Assembly (NCBI RefSeq): GCF_028710345.1
Contig: NZ_JAQTUH010000002.1
Coordinates: forward strand, 186,001-250,000
DNA length: 64,000 nucleotides
Source of the DNA: Sulfuricurvum sp.
GTDB lineage: Bacteria > Campylobacterota > Campylobacteria > Campylobacterales > Sulfurimonadaceae
Direction: 5' to 3'
Below the pieces are notes generated by a model. It was not told where the DNA came from, made no database searches, and saw nothing but the letters and a program-made list of their open reading frames with translations. The translations under genes were made by a program, and so were the position numbers. Below, piece by piece: positions 10,821 through 20,849 of the stretch; the stretch's first letter is position 1, and each line of letters opens with the position of its first letter.

Positions 10821-11410
10821 AACACTACCTAATCACCGATCCCACTTTTTACGGCATTACATCAGAGACCATCGAATCTGCGCTCGATGTTGTATATTCG
10901 CATACTCTCCCCGATTTTGCCCTCTTTCGAGATAAACAAACAACGCATTACCGTGATCTTGCTCAAACCTTTATCGCGGTGTCTCGGAGCTATCGTATCT
11001 CTCGTGTTCTCTTGCATGGCGATTATATACTAGCACATGAACTTAGAGCTGACGGGGTGCATCTCACCTCGACACAGTTTGACGATATTGCAGAGGCGAA
11101 AAAGTTGAGATTGTATGTTGTTATCAGTATTCACACTCATGAAGAAGCCTTCAAGGCACAGAAATTAGGTGCTGATGCGATCACTTACAGTCCGATATAT
11201 GTGTCGCCGAACAAGGGAGAACCCAAGGGTTTAGAGGATTTAAAAGAAATTGTGGATAAAATAGAGATACCTATTTTTGCACTCGGCGGAATTACCACCG
11301 AGGAGCAGATAAAAGCGGTGGAAGAGTGCGGTGTGTACGGTTTTGCCTCTATCCGCTACTTTATCGATTATCCCAGTCATACCGTACTTGATACGGTATC
11401 TATTTTCTAA
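10817..11410 (+). CDS. thiE: Thiamine phosphate synthase/TenI-like protein
   Basis: 197 residues. TIM-barrel landmarks: FALFRDK, GVHLTS, the pyrophosphate-binding segment YSPIYVSPNKGEPKGLEDL, and FALGGIT. ThiE joins HMP-pyrophosphate and thiazole phosphate; TenI, an aromatase, has the same fold and cannot be excluded. The ATG at 10817 overlaps the toxin stop by four bases, so translation is coupled to a TA module, which is odd for a biosynthetic gene. The last residues (SHTVLDTVSIF) come from a family A repeat, so the original C-terminus was replaced. Confidence 0.85.
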   Translation: MKHYLITDPTFYGITSETIESALDVVYSHTLPDFALFRDKQTTHYRDLAQTFIAVSRSYRISRVLLHGDYILAHELRADGVHLTSTQFDDIAEAKKLRLYVVISIHTHEEAFKAQKLGADAITYSPIYVSPNKGEPKGLEDLKEIVDKIEIPIFALGGITTEEQIKAVEECGVYGFASIRYFIDYPSHTVLDTVSIF

Positions 11411-11446
11411 AAAGAATTAGATTTCGTATTGCTGCTCGGAATGACG
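11376..11446. repeat. Family A repeat forming the 3' end of thiE
   Basis: Inverted half-units GTCATACCGTACTTGATACG at the 5' side and a degenerate CGGAATGACG at the 3' side. The thiE stop lies inside it. Confidence 0.75.
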
Positions 11447-11477
11447 AATAAAATTATGAATCAAGGAATAAATCAAT

Positions 11478-12905
11478 ATGTTTGAAACCATTATCGGTTT
11501 GGAAGTTCACGTCCAGCTCAATACTCAGTCTAAACTTTTTTGCTCATGCCCTACCAGTTTTAACCACGAACAAAACACTAATACCTGTCCGACGTGTTTG
11601 GCACTTCCAGGAGCTCTTCCTGTTTTGAACAAAGAGGCACTTCGCAAAGCGGGGATGTTCGGTACCGCGGTAGGGGCGACAATTAACCGCACGTCATTTT
11701 TCGACCGTAAAAGCTATTTTTACCCTGATAGCCCAAGTGCGTACCAAATCACCCAACTCTATACTCCTATCGTCGAACATGGAACGCTTGTTATCGATTT
11801 CGAAGATGGAAGCCATAAAACAATCCGTATCAACCGTGCTCATATCGAAGCTGATGCGGGGAAAAATATCCATGATGGGGCAATCTCCAAAGTTGATCTC
11901 AATCGTGCGGGGACACCGTTGCTCGAAATCGTCTCTGAACCCGATATGCGCTCAGCAGAAGAGGCGATTTTGTATCTCAAAAAGCTCCACTCAATCGTCC
12001 GTTATATCGATATAAGCGATGCGAACATGCAAGAGGGATCATTTCGTGTTGATGTTAACGTCTCTATCCGCCCCAAAGGGGATGAGAAGCTCTATACCCG
12101 AGTCGAAATCAAAAACATCAATAGTTTCCGCTTTATCCAACGTGCTATTGAACTCGAAGTAACGCGTCAGCGTGAAGCATGGGAAGATGGTGTGTATGAG
12201 AGCGAGATTGTCCAAGAGACACGATTGTTTGACCAAGCCAAACAAGAGACCCGCTCTATGCGCGGTAAAGAGGAAGCGGCTGATTATCGCTATTTTCCTG
12301 AGCCCGATTTGCTCAAAGTAATTGTTGATGATGGTATGTACTCTGATATGTGTAACATCCCTGAGCTTCCCGATGCGAAAAAAGAGCGGTTTGTAAGTGA
12401 GTTTGGAATCAATGAGTACAATGCATCGGTTATCACTGCAGAGCTTGAAACAGCGCATTATTTTGAGACGATGCTAGAACAGGGAATTAGTGCAAAAAAT
12501 GCTGTAACATGGCTCACAGTTGAGCTTCAAGGTCGTTTGAGAGGGGGTATAATCCCATCAACTTCACCAATTAATGCAGTCACACTTGGAACACTTGTTA
12601 AACGGATCGAAGAGTCTGTAATTAGTGGTAAAGCGGCGAAAGAGGTTCTCGATTATCTCTTGGATAAGGGTGGGGATATAGATGAAGTAATCGAAAAGCT
12701 TGGGCTCAAGCAAGTAAGTGATACAGGAGCATTAGAAGCACTTATTGATGAGATATTAAATGCAAACGCTGATAAAGTTGCGGAGTATAAATCGGGAAAA
12801 GATAAACTGTTCGGATTTTTCGTCGGTCAAGCGATGAAGGCCTCTAAAGGTTCAGCAAATCCGAATACGCTCAATGAAATTCTTCAAGCTAAATTAGCAC
12901 AATAG
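11478..12905 (+). CDS. gatB: Asp-tRNA(Asn)/Glu-tRNA(Gln) amidotransferase subunit B
   Basis: 475 residues, normal length. It opens with [20 protein letters not shown], carries the zinc-binding CSCPTSF...CPTC set and the GAGKNIHDG kinase-domain region, and has the C-terminal tail-body domain. GatB phosphorylates and transamidates mischarged Glu-tRNA(Gln), so this organism makes Gln-tRNA indirectly. AAGGAATAA lies upstream. gatA and gatC are elsewhere. Confidence 0.97.
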   Translation: MFETIIGLEVHVQLNTQSKLFCSCPTSFNHEQNTNTCPTCLALPGALPVLNKEALRKAGMFGTAVGATINRTSFFDRKSYFYPDSPSAYQITQLYTPIVEHGTLVIDFEDGSHKTIRINRAHIEADAGKNIHDGAISKVDLNRAGTPLLEIVSEPDMRSAEEAILYLKKLHSIVRYIDISDANMQEGSFRVDVNVSIRPKGDEKLYTRVEIKNINSFRFIQRAIELEVTRQREAWEDGVYESEIVQETRLFDQAKQETRSMRGKEEAADYRYFPEPDLLKVIVDDGMYSDMCNIPELPDAKKERFVSEFGINEYNASVITAELETAHYFETMLEQGISAKNAVTWLTVELQGRLRGGIIPSTSPINAVTLGTLVKRIEESVISGKAAKEVLDYLLDKGGDIDEVIEKLGLKQVSDTGALEALIDEILNANADKVAEYKSGKDKLFGFFVGQAMKASKGSANPNTLNEILQAKLAQ

Positions 12906-12912
12906 AGCTGTT

Positions 12913-14472
12913 GTGATTTCAAAGTATGTAGTTAATATCGCCTATTTTCTCCATACGTGCCACCCCTATCAACACTCTAAAATCTTTTTTTATAATCTAC
13001 TCGAAAATCAAAACTATCGCTATAAAAAATATTTCGATTATTTTATGATAGGGCTCATCTTTTTGAGTGTCTATATTCTAATCCGCTCAGTTAAACATGA
13101 AATTTCGCACGATTGGCTCATTTTCAATAACTATATTATTTCTCTCATCTTTTTGACTGAGTATCTTATCCGTTTTTGGATATACAGTAACAACTCAAAA
13201 ATCATTATTGATCAGTATGAACACGATCTCTTTTTGCATCGAGAATTTTCTTTCACAACAGCATTGAAAAAAATGGGGAAAGAGAAGTTTAAATACATCT
13301 CTTCTCCGATGGCGGTCATCGATATTTTAGCGATTATGCCGTTTTTCCATGAATTACGAATTTTTAGGATCTTTGTCCTTTTCCGAGTTTTGAAGTTTTT
13401 TAGATATGCAAAAAGCTTGCGACGGCTGATTTCGATTTTAGCGAGCAAAAAATTTGAGATTATGACGCTGGTGATTTTTGCTTTAATTATGATTATGGTC
13501 TCCTCCGTTTTGATTTATGTGATGGAGGCTAATCATCCCGATTCAAAAATTATGACACTTGCAGATGCCCTCTATTGGTCTGTGGTCACCATCTTTACGG
13601 TCGGGTATGGAGATATTGTCCCTGTTACCTCTGAAGGTCGTAGTGTTGCAATGCTCATTATCGTTGCGGGTATTGCGGTGATTTCTGTGGCAACATCGAT
13701 TGTTGTTTCTGCTTTTTCGGAAAAGATTGATGAGATTAAAGAGGAAAAACTTCTTGAAGAGGTCTCTCGATTAGAGCGTTTTTATCTTATTTGCGGTTAT
13801 TCTCCACTGACTCACGAGGTGATACGAAAACTGCATAAACGCCATTTGCCTATGGTTGTTTTGGAAAAAGATTCCCATAAAGTAGCACAAGCACGAACTC
13901 AAGGATTGTTAGCTATCGGACACGATTCAGCTTCATTGCATACGTATCATCTTTTGAAAGTGAATTTTGAAAAACAAGTAGAAGCGGTAATTCTCCTCCA
14001 TGAAAGTGATGTTACTAACATTTATGCCGCATTAACCATACGTGAATTAACTAAACATACTTCGCTTTTTTCGATTTTGCATCATCCTGAGAATCGTCGT
14101 AAGCTCTCACTTGCCGGAATTGAATCGATAATTAATCCACATGAGTTGATTGGTATGATGAGCAAGATTGTCTCAACACAGCCTATCGCTTTTGAGGTTA
14201 TTCATGCGTTACGTTCGGAAGAGACATCGACTGTCGTGGAAGAGATTTGGCTCGATTCTGGGATGGGGGAACGATTTTTTAAATTACTCCATGACCCGTT
14301 GTTTTATCAACGCTTTAGTGTGTTAGGCATTTATAAATATGAAACTGAAAAGTTCTTATTTAACCCGAGTCCTGATATTGAGATTCAAATGGGTGATGTT
14401 GCTATTGTAATCGCCAATAGATCATTAGTGGATGAGTTTAGAACCAAACTTCACCGAAAGCAGAAAAGATGA
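12913..14472 (+). CDS. Kv-like potassium channel with RCK/TrkA-N domain
   Basis: 519 residues. Six membrane segments, with a voltage-sensor-like S4 (FRIFVLFRVLKFFRYAKSLR) rich in arginine, and a canonical selectivity filter TVGYGD at residues 229-234. A cytoplasmic RCK (TrkA-N) domain follows from about residue 290 (LICGYSPLTHEVIRKL) and a TrkA-C-like domain ends it. GTG start 7 bases after gatB. Probably a voltage- or ligand-gated K+ channel. It overlaps the next RCK gene by four bases (ATGA), suggesting that the products form a mixed gating ring. Confidence 0.88.
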   Translation: MISKYVVNIAYFLHTCHPYQHSKIFFYNLLENQNYRYKKYFDYFMIGLIFLSVYILIRSVKHEISHDWLIFNNYIISLIFLTEYLIRFWIYSNNSKIIIDQYEHDLFLHREFSFTTALKKMGKEKFKYISSPMAVIDILAIMPFFHELRIFRIFVLFRVLKFFRYAKSLRRLISILASKKFEIMTLVIFALIMIMVSSVLIYVMEANHPDSKIMTLADALYWSVVTIFTVGYGDIVPVTSEGRSVAMLIIVAGIAVISVATSIVVSAFSEKIDEIKEEKLLEEVSRLERFYLICGYSPLTHEVIRKLHKRHLPMVVLEKDSHKVAQARTQGLLAIGHDSASLHTYHLLKVNFEKQVEAVILLHESDVTNIYAALTIRELTKHTSLFSILHHPENRRKLSLAGIESIINPHELIGMMSKIVSTQPIAFEVIHALRSEETSTVVEEIWLDSGMGERFFKLLHDPLFYQRFSVLGIYKYETEKFLFNPSPDIEIQMGDVAIVIANRSLVDEFRTKLHRKQKR

Positions 14473-15173
14473 ATCAATCGTGTGCAGCAATCTTCGGTTA
14501 TAACGAGTATTCCAAACAAATTATACAAAAGATTAAAGGGTTGTATCATAATGTAGGGGTATTCGTTCTTAACGATGAAGAGTTGATTGCGGCTCAAAAT
14601 CATGGTGTTTTTGCCGAAAAATTTGATTTAAGTGATAATTGGCAAGCTATTGAAGATCGGTTTAATGTTGACGCCCTTGTCGTATTTTGTGCGCTGCGTG
14701 ATGATGCGGAAAATGTCTTTTTAACGATTTCTCTTCGTGCAACGTATGAACATCTTTCGATTATCGCACTGGCAAAAGACAATGAGAGTATGATGAAAAT
14801 GAAAAGTGCCGGTGCAAATAAGGTAATGCCGATTTTGCAAATCGCGGCAAGTGTTATCAGCGATATATTGGCTAAACCCATCGTAACCGAAGTGCTTCAT
14901 GATGTCCTCTATGAAGACAGTGATTTAAGTATTATGGAGATAGAAGTAACAAATACATCACCGTTATGTGGAACGTATTTACACGATACCCATTTTAAGC
15001 AAGATTTTGATGTTATTTTACTCGCGGTAGTAGATCATGAAATGGGGACGACCTTTAGTTTTGCTTCTCATGGACATAACCATCACATCGATGGAGGAGA
15101 TGTGTTGGTAGCTATAGGGTATAAAGAGAAACTTACCCGTTTAAAGCGTTGGGTGAGAGGGGAAGCATCATGA
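14469..15173 (+). CDS. RCK/TrkA-like regulatory protein
   Basis: 234 residues with no membrane segments. An N-terminal Rossmann-like RCK domain (AAIFGYNEYSKQIIQKI; the usual glycine-rich NAD motif is weak) and a C-terminal TrkA-C domain (SLIME-like IMEIEVTNTSPLCG...GDVLVAIG). It overlaps the channel gene upstream and gpsA downstream, both as ATGA. Likely role: cytosolic partner gating the adjacent channel. Confidence 0.8.
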   Translation: MNQSCAAIFGYNEYSKQIIQKIKGLYHNVGVFVLNDEELIAAQNHGVFAEKFDLSDNWQAIEDRFNVDALVVFCALRDDAENVFLTISLRATYEHLSIIALAKDNESMMKMKSAGANKVMPILQIAASVISDILAKPIVTEVLHDVLYEDSDLSIMEIEVTNTSPLCGTYLHDTHFKQDFDVILLAVVDHEMGTTFSFASHGHNHHIDGGDVLVAIGYKEKLTRLKRWVRGEAS

Positions 15174-16057
15174 GAGTAGGGGTGATTGGAGCAGGTAAGT
15201 GGGGTGAAGCACTAGCCTTTGCCATGAGTGAAAAAAATGAGGTGATTATCACCTCTCGTACTCCGAGAGATTGGGAAAACTTCAAATCCCTTTCCGAAGT
15301 TTTGGAGTGTAAATATCTCATTATCACCGTGCCTGCACAACAAGTCTCTGAGTGGTTACGAGAAAATTTTATCTTTAAAGGGCAAAAGGTTCTTGTCGCG
15401 GCTAAAGGGATAGAAGCCTCTAGCGGGCGGTTTCTCAACGAGATTTATTCCCAGTATGTACCCGAAGAGAATTTGGCATTCCTATCGGGTCCATCGTTTG
15501 CGAGTGAAGTAATCCAAAAGCTCCCTACGGCATTGGTGATTAACTCTGCTTCTCGTACAACAGCATCAGAATTTTCTGCTTTGTTTCCGAAATTTATCCG
15601 TACCTATGTGAGTGAAGATGTAATCGGTGCGGAAGTTGCAGGTGCTTATAAAAATGTTATCGCCATCGCTGCTGGAATCTGTGAGGGGCTTCAATTGGGA
15701 CACAATGCTGCTGCTAGTTTGATTGCACGTGGGCTTGTCGAGATGCAACGTTTCGGTAAAGCCTATGGTGCAAGTGATGAGAGCTTTTTGGGTCTCAGTG
15801 GAGCAGGGGATCTCTTTTTAACTGCGAGTTCATCCATGTCACGTAACTATCGTGTCGGATTAGGATTGGCTCAAGGAAAGAGTAAAGAGGTTGTGTGTGA
15901 AGAGATCGGTGAGGTGAGCGAGGGGATCGGAACGGCGTATGCGCTCCATGAGATAGCCTTGGCGCGTGGTATCTATCTCCCTATTGCCGCAGAGGTGTAT
16001 GCGATACTGGAGGGAAAATCTCCGCAACAAAGTTTGAAAGATTTAATAGAGAGGTAG
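15170..16057 (+). CDS. gpsA: Glycerol-3-phosphate dehydrogenase [NAD(P)+]
   Basis: 295 residues. Start at 15170, where GAGGGGAA precedes MRVGVIGAGKWGEAL, the dinucleotide-binding motif; an earlier in-frame ATG would add seven residues. Conserved GPSFASEV, the catalytic-lysine region AGAYKNVIAIAAG and GAGDLFLT are all present. It makes sn-glycerol-3-phosphate for phospholipids. Confidence 0.95.
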   Translation: MRVGVIGAGKWGEALAFAMSEKNEVIITSRTPRDWENFKSLSEVLECKYLIITVPAQQVSEWLRENFIFKGQKVLVAAKGIEASSGRFLNEIYSQYVPEENLAFLSGPSFASEVIQKLPTALVINSASRTTASEFSALFPKFIRTYVSEDVIGAEVAGAYKNVIAIAAGICEGLQLGHNAAASLIARGLVEMQRFGKAYGASDESFLGLSGAGDLFLTASSSMSRNYRVGLGLAQGKSKEVVCEEIGEVSEGIGTAYALHEIALARGIYLPIAAEVYAILEGKSPQQSLKDLIER

Positions 16058-16061
16058 TTTG

Positions 16062-16116
16062 GTCATCCCCGCGAATGCGGGGATCCAGCTAGATTCCCGC
16101 ATTCGCGGGAATGACG
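16062..16116. repeat. Family A repeat, nearly perfect palindrome
   Basis: GTCATCCCCGCGAATGCGGG and its mirrored partner (CCCGCATTCGCGGGAATGAC) meet around ATCCAGCTAGAT. It lies just after gpsA and could act as an mRNA 3' stabiliser or terminator. Confidence 0.85.
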
Positions 16117-16142
16117 AATATAATATTTAGTAAGGGGCTTAT

Positions 16143-16433
16143 ATGCTAATTCACATTGTCATGTTTCAATTTAAAGAAGAGAATAAGTCAGAAAATTTAG
16201 TTCGTGTTAAAGCAATGCTAGAAGCACTTCCACAGAAGATAGAGACTCTTAAAAGTATGGAGGTGGGGATTGATATCAGTAAAAGCGAACGTTCATTTGA
16301 TTTGGTATTGGTCTCAACGTTTGAGGATCAAGAGGGATTGGATTTTTATGTTCCTCATAGTGCTCATCAAGAGGTGGTGAGTGTCATCAAAGAGGTGACG
16401 AGCCTCTCTAAAGTGGTTGATTACATACAATAG
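16143..16433 (+). CDS. Dabb-family (stress responsive A/B barrel) protein
   Basis: 96 residues: the Dabb signature begins with IHIVMFQFKEE and continues with a mid-protein YDL/FDLVLVSTF strand and YVPHSAHQEV, the conserved P-x-H segment. Dabb proteins are dimeric ferredoxin-like barrels; bacterial roles are poorly defined. It follows the repeat at 16062-16116 and precedes a small cysteine protein by 11 bases. Confidence 0.85.
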   Translation: MLIHIVMFQFKEENKSENLVRVKAMLEALPQKIETLKSMEVGIDISKSERSFDLVLVSTFEDQEGLDFYVPHSAHQEVVSVIKEVTSLSKVVDYIQ

Positions 16434-16444
16434 GACGTTAGGTT

Positions 16445-16642
16445 ATGGGATGGACATGTCAGCACGATGAAAAGGGGTTTTGCAAGCTTTTAAAAGTACC
16501 TTGTCAGCCTGGAATAAAAGGGTGCACCATCAACAAAGGGGCTGAGGTTGTTTTTACAACCGGTAGCTATGAAGAGGATAAAAAAAGGTTGGATGGCTCA
16601 CAAGAAGAGATTGATTTTGCTGCATTGGCACGGAGCAATTAA
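16445..16642 (+). CDS. Small cysteine-containing protein, unknown
   Basis: 65 residues with four cysteines (TCQHD, FCKLL, PCQPG, GCTIN) in the first 27 positions, spaced as in a small metal-binding knot, then an acidic tail. Its last four bases overlap the convergent ABC-F gene. Zinc or iron binding is a guess from the cysteines. Confidence 0.65.
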   Translation: MGWTCQHDEKGFCKLLKVPCQPGIKGCTINKGAEVVFTTGSYEEDKKRLDGSQEEIDFAALARSN

Positions 16643-18597
16643 CTTTTTTTGAGTGCTTCTATCTCTTCGGCTTTTTCTTCTATCGTTAGAAGTTCATCCA
16701 CTTTTTCTTCATAAAGGGCTTTGGTTTTCTCCAACTCTTCGGCTAAAACACTGATTCCGATTTTTTCGTATTTTTTCGGATCGGCTAATGAGCTGTTTAA
16801 CTCATCAATCTTGGCTTCGAGAGCTTCGATTTCTATGGGGAGTTTTTCCAATGCACGCTGTTCGTTAAAGGTGAGTTTGAGAACTTTTGGTTTTTCGGTT
16901 TGTGCGGTTACAGCAGTGGTTGCAGATTTGGAAAATTCCGCTTCCATAGCATCTATCTCTAAAAACTCTTTTTCATCTTCGAGGTATTCGCTGTAAGGTT
17001 TGTAGCTCTCCTCGATAGTACCGTCCCCTTTGAATATGAAGAGCTTTTTAGCGATTTTATCGACGAAATATCTATCATGGCTGACGAGGATAACCGCTCC
17101 GGGGAAGCTTTGGAGTTTCTCTTCGAGGATATTGATAGTGGGGATATCGAGATCGTTAGTCGGCTCATCGAGGATGAGGCAGTCCACTTTTTTGGTAAAG
17201 AGGAGGGCAAGGGCGACACGGTTTTTCTCTCCTCCGCTGAGGACTCCGATTTTTTTGTCTAAAAATTCTCTCGGAAAGAGGAAGTTTTTGAGATAGCCGT
17301 AGACATGGTAATCTTGCCCCATCACATCAACTCGGTCACCGCCATGGGGACAGAAGGTTTCGATGAGGTTAAGATTATCATCGAGCATCTCGCGGTGCTG
17401 ATCGAAATAACCGATAGTGAGTTCTCCCATTTTAATAATGCCGTTGGTGGGTTTGAGCCGTCCTAAAAGGGCTTTAAGAAGGGTTGATTTACCGCTGCCG
17501 TTAGGTCCGACGACGGCGATAACGTCTTTTTGGAGGATTCGGGTCGAGAAGTTACGGAGTAGCTCTTTATCCCCCAGTTTGAGTCCCAGATTTTCCACTT
17601 CAAAGAGCATCTTTTGGCGATTGACCCCTTCTCCACGATTGAAGTGTTTCGCTTCGCGCTCCAACTCCAGTTTCATTTTACGGATTTTGGACGGGTTGTT
17701 TTTGGCATCTTCTCGTAGTTGTAAGACCCTCTGTTTTCGTCCTTCGTTTCGCTTTAGTCGTGCTTTGACCCCACGGCGAAGCCATTCGTTTTCGGTTTTG
17801 AGGAGTTTGAGGAGGTTGTCATGCTGTTGCGCCATGGTGCGTAGTAGCTCTTGTTTTTGCTCCAGATAAGTGCTGTAGCCACCGTTGAACTCACGCAGAG
17901 CACAATCCTCGACTTCGATAGTTTTGGTAGCGATTTGGTCGATGAAATAACGGTCATGGGAGATAAAAAGGAGGGTAAATTTCTCTTTGAGAATCAGCTC
18001 TTCGAGAAACTCTACCATGTAGACGTCGAGATGGTTGGTCGGCTCATCGAGAAGGAGAATATCGGGTTTGAGTAGAAGCAGTGAGGCGAGGGCGACACGA
18101 CGTTGCTCCCCACCGCTGAGGAGATTTACTTTTTTCTCCTCATACTCTTTGAGCATAAAATGGTGCATCACCCGCTCGATTTTATCATCGAGATTCCACG
18201 CGTTATGGTGATCGAGAAACGTAGTGAGGTGGGATTGCTCTTGTAAAAGCATTTCGTTGTCAAATTGTTCGGCAAGTAATACTGAAATCTCATCAAAACG
18301 GACTTTTGCCGTCCGTAATTCCCCTAGACCCGCTTCGATTGCCTCGCGGACGTTATGGGAGGGGTTAAAAGAGGGGACTTGAGAGAGCATTTTAATCTCG
18401 ATTCCCTGACGGTTGATTCGCTCCCCTTCATCGGTTTCGAGTGAACCGTGGACGATTTTCATCAGTGTCGATTTACCACTACCGTTTTTACCGACGATAA
18501 CGACCCTCTCCCCTTCGTCGATATGGAAGTTGATATTTTCTAAAATTTTTTGGGCTTCGTAGTGTTTGGATACATTGAGTAGATCGACTAGTGCCAT
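16639..18597 (-). CDS. ABC-F family ATPase (Uup/YheS-like)
   Basis: 652 residues with two ABC ATPase domains and no membrane segments. Walker A motifs VGKNGSGKST and VGPNGSGKST, signatures LLSGGEQRR and LSGGEKNR, and Walker B ILLLDEPTNHLD and LILDEPTNDLD are intact. The linker between domains is charged and helical, and a C-terminal coiled coil (about residues 570-650) is present, as in Uup. ABC-F proteins act on stalled ribosomes or, for Uup, on branched DNA. AGGA sits ahead of the ATG. Confidence 0.92.
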   Translation of the reverse strand: MALVDLLNVSKHYEAQKILENINFHIDEGERVVIVGKNGSGKSTLMKIVHGSLETDEGERINRQGIEIKMLSQVPSFNPSHNVREAIEAGLGELRTAKVRFDEISVLLAEQFDNEMLLQEQSHLTTFLDHHNAWNLDDKIERVMHHFMLKEYEEKKVNLLSGGEQRRVALASLLLLKPDILLLDEPTNHLDVYMVEFLEELILKEKFTLLFISHDRYFIDQIATKTIEVEDCALREFNGGYSTYLEQKQELLRTMAQQHDNLLKLLKTENEWLRRGVKARLKRNEGRKQRVLQLREDAKNNPSKIRKMKLELEREAKHFNRGEGVNRQKMLFEVENLGLKLGDKELLRNFSTRILQKDVIAVVGPNGSGKSTLLKALLGRLKPTNGIIKMGELTIGYFDQHREMLDDNLNLIETFCPHGGDRVDVMGQDYHVYGYLKNFLFPREFLDKKIGVLSGGEKNRVALALLFTKKVDCLILDEPTNDLDIPTINILEEKLQSFPGAVILVSHDRYFVDKIAKKLFIFKGDGTIEESYKPYSEYLEDEKEFLEIDAMEAEFSKSATTAVTAQTEKPKVLKLTFNEQRALEKLPIEIEALEAKIDELNSSLADPKKYEKIGISVLAEELEKTKALYEEKVDELLTIEEKAEEIEALKKS

Positions 18598-18770
18598 ATA
18601 GGTGTATTCCTAAAAGAGGATATGTGGTCGAATTATAGCTGAGTGGAGCTTAGAGGGTTAATGTCATCAAGCTATACTGTGCAACGTTTAGTTTACTATC
18701 GTTAACATTTGCATGACTATAATATGACTGTTTTATTGATAAAATAGTCAAAACACAATAAGGAAAATGT

Positions 18771-19118
18771 ATGACAACAAAACTAACTTTAATTTTATCC
18801 GTTATAGTAGCGGCTTCTGTAAATGTAAGTGCCGGTCAAATAGATGGAAGTGCGGTAGTAGGGAGTATGGTAGGTGCGGGAGTAGGTTCTGCCGTTGGTT
18901 CAGCAACAGGCGGTAAAAATGGTGCGATCATAGGTGGCGGAGTCGGAGGAGCACTGGGGGCTGCAATTGGGAGCAAGAAGACATCACGAACAACCACTCA
19001 AGTGGTTACACAAGAAAGAGTTGTTTATGTAGATCGAGGAGATGAACGACAATATAAAAGACATCATCACCATGATAACGGTCGGCATGAAGGGGAATAC
19101 AAACATCATCGTGATTGA
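18771..19118 (+). CDS. Glycine-zipper membrane/periplasmic protein
   Basis: 115 residues: signal peptide (MTTKLTLILSVIVAASVNVSA), then an extended glycine-zipper (VGSMVGAGVGSAVGSATGG, GGGVGGALGAAIGS) of the 2TM type that inserts in outer membranes, and a histidine-rich tail (HHHHD, HHRD). The tail could bind metal. AAGGAAA precedes the ATG. Function unknown. Confidence 0.75.
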   Translation: MTTKLTLILSVIVAASVNVSAGQIDGSAVVGSMVGAGVGSAVGSATGGKNGAIIGGGVGGALGAAIGSKKTSRTTTQVVTQERVVYVDRGDERQYKRHHHHDNGRHEGEYKHHRD

Positions 19119-19130
19119 TGTTTGTTATTT

Positions 19131-19439
19131 CTAAAAAATAAAACAGTGATTCCGTGATAGATACCACGTGGCAATCGCATAATCATTATAGGGAGTTTCG
19201 CGTTGAGCAGGGGGGATAGAGTCGTTGCGGAGTTTACTTCGGATGATTCCAAAAACGATAAAACCGAGCAATAGCGTTCCGATAGCGATAAACCAATCAC
19301 TCTGCCACCATACCAATAGCGCAACGATATAATTTCCATAACTTAATGCCCAACCTAGTAAACGTGCCAGTAATCGACATTGACGTGTCGGCAGGGTTGG
19401 TGTGGGGTCGATATTAAAGGTAAAAGAATCATTTTCCAT
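19131..19439 (-). CDS. Small membrane protein, unknown
   Basis: 102 residues with two hydrophobic segments ([12 protein letters not shown] and [17 protein letters not shown]). It lies between, and opposite to, the glycine-zipper gene and msrB. Tryptophan-rich hydrophobic stretches and a fitting intergenic slot argue that it is real; no family is recognised. Confidence 0.6.
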   Translation of the reverse strand: MENDSFTFNIDPTPTLPTRQCRLLARLLGWALSYGNYIVALLVWWQSDWFIAIGTLLLGFIVFGIIRSKLRNDSIPPAQRETPYNDYAIATWYLSRNHCFIF

Positions 19440-19539
19440 GGTGTTAATTATAGCGGAAAGGGTTGAAATAATTTTAACTTGTGGCGTTAATCCAAAGAAA
19501 AAGAACTCTTCGATACTCTACACCAAAAAAAGGGTTTAC

Positions 19540-19983
19540 ATGCTCAACTGGAAAGAGGTCATTAAGCTTGCAAAAGAGGGGAATCTTCCCCCTGATAAAC
19601 GGGTAGAAAAAAGTGAAAGTGAGTGGCGTGAGATACTTAGTGATGAGGAGTATCGAGTGACCCGTACCGCAGGGACAGAACGACCGTTTAGTTCACAAAT
19701 GTGCACATTGTTTGAACCGGGAATCTATGAATGTGTCTGTTGTGGCACTTTGTTGTTTGATGCTAGTGAAAAATTTGATTCAGGGACGGGATGGCCCTCG
19801 TTTACTCAGCCTATCAAAGAGAATGCGATATCCTATAATGCCGACACATCCCATGGGATGGTGCGTGTGGAGACGCTATGCAGTACATGTGATGCACATC
19901 TAGGGCATGTATTTCCCGATGGACCAGCTCCTAGCGGGTTGCGATATTGTATCAACGCGGTTTCGCTAAAAAAGGTGCATTAA
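19540..19983 (+). CDS. msrB: Peptide-methionine (R)-S-oxide reductase
   Basis: 147 residues. Start at 19540 behind AGGG; an upstream in-frame ATG would add 46 residues of no recognisable character. Two zinc CxxC pairs (CVCC, CSTC), the [10 protein letters not shown] motif and the catalytic cysteine in RYCINAVSL identify MsrB, which repairs oxidised methionine. The N-terminal 30 residues are a short family-typical extension. No signal peptide, so cytoplasmic. Confidence 0.95.
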   Translation: MLNWKEVIKLAKEGNLPPDKRVEKSESEWREILSDEEYRVTRTAGTERPFSSQMCTLFEPGIYECVCCGTLLFDASEKFDSGTGWPSFTQPIKENAISYNADTSHGMVRVETLCSTCDAHLGHVFPDGPAPSGLRYCINAVSLKKVH

Positions 19984-20849
19984 TTTTCAAGCGTTTTAGG
20001 TTCGCTTTTGCGCACTAAATAGATAAAGATCGCAAACACGAGGAGCAAAAATGCCAATGCCGCAATGAGGGTTGATGCATAGGGCAAATCTTTGTAGTTG
20101 TGAATCGAGATTTTAAAAACAACAAGCAACGCTTCAATCAGTAATGCGATGATGATGGAGACCGAAAAGTTGAGCAATGTTTTGGCATTAAAGGCATCGC
20201 TGACATGTTGTGTTCGCGGTAATACCTCTTGCTCGAAAATCGTTTTACCCAAATCATATACTGCAAGTCCCAAAGTAAGGGCTATAATCGGTTTGAACAC
20301 CACATCGAGGGTAAGATCTTCATGCCCTACAAGACCACTGATGAAGGTGTAAAAGCCATACAGAACCACAAAAACACCAAAAAATAAGAGTCCTCCACCG
20401 ATGATAGAGTAAGAGGATCGGTTGAGCTGTTTAAAAAAGTCATTTTTTTCGATTAAATCAAACCGCTCCAAGAGTTTGCGAAGTCTAAAATCCAAAAAGA
20501 GATAGCCATCACCTACTTGATAGACTACGGTGATACAAAGATACCCTGTTGCGGTAGAGATGTAGGGCTCACTGATAAAATACCCTTTTTGAATCTCAAC
20601 GTCATTGATGAGGTAGCTACGATCGACACCGATATGGTGGTGTTCTTCACGGTTGAGGTAAATATTCGGTGAGTTTTGGACGAATCCTTCATCGGTTTTA
20701 TAGAGTAATTCTAAACTAGGGAATGTTTTATAGAGGCGTTCGATGAGATGGACATTGAGTGTTTTAAGACTCACATTGCCCAGTGTTGAAAGGATAAATT
20801 TTTGGATGAGTGGAGCGTTTGCGCCATAGCTTCGTACTAAATCTTGCAT
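19980..20849 (-). CDS. PDC-sensor membrane protein
   Basis: 289 residues. The N-terminal half resembles a PDC/Cache-like sensor ([22 protein letters not shown]), normally extracytoplasmic, but no leading membrane helix is seen. The C-terminal half has four hydrophobic segments ([61 protein letters not shown]). AAGGAGA precedes the start. Possibly a redox- or small-molecule-sensing membrane protein; output unknown. Its 3' end overlaps msrB by four bases. Confidence 0.7.
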   Translation of the reverse strand: MQDLVRSYGANAPLIQKFILSTLGNVSLKTLNVHLIERLYKTFPSLELLYKTDEGFVQNSPNIYLNREEHHHIGVDRSYLINDVEIQKGYFISEPYISTATGYLCITVVYQVGDGYLFLDFRLRKLLERFDLIEKNDFFKQLNRSSYSIIGGGLLFFGVFVVLYGFYTFISGLVGHEDLTLDVVFKPIIALTLGLAVYDLGKTIFEQEVLPRTQHVSDAFNAKTLLNFSVSIIIALLIEALLVVFKISIHNYKDLPYASTLIAALAFLLLVFAIFIYLVRKSEPKTLEN

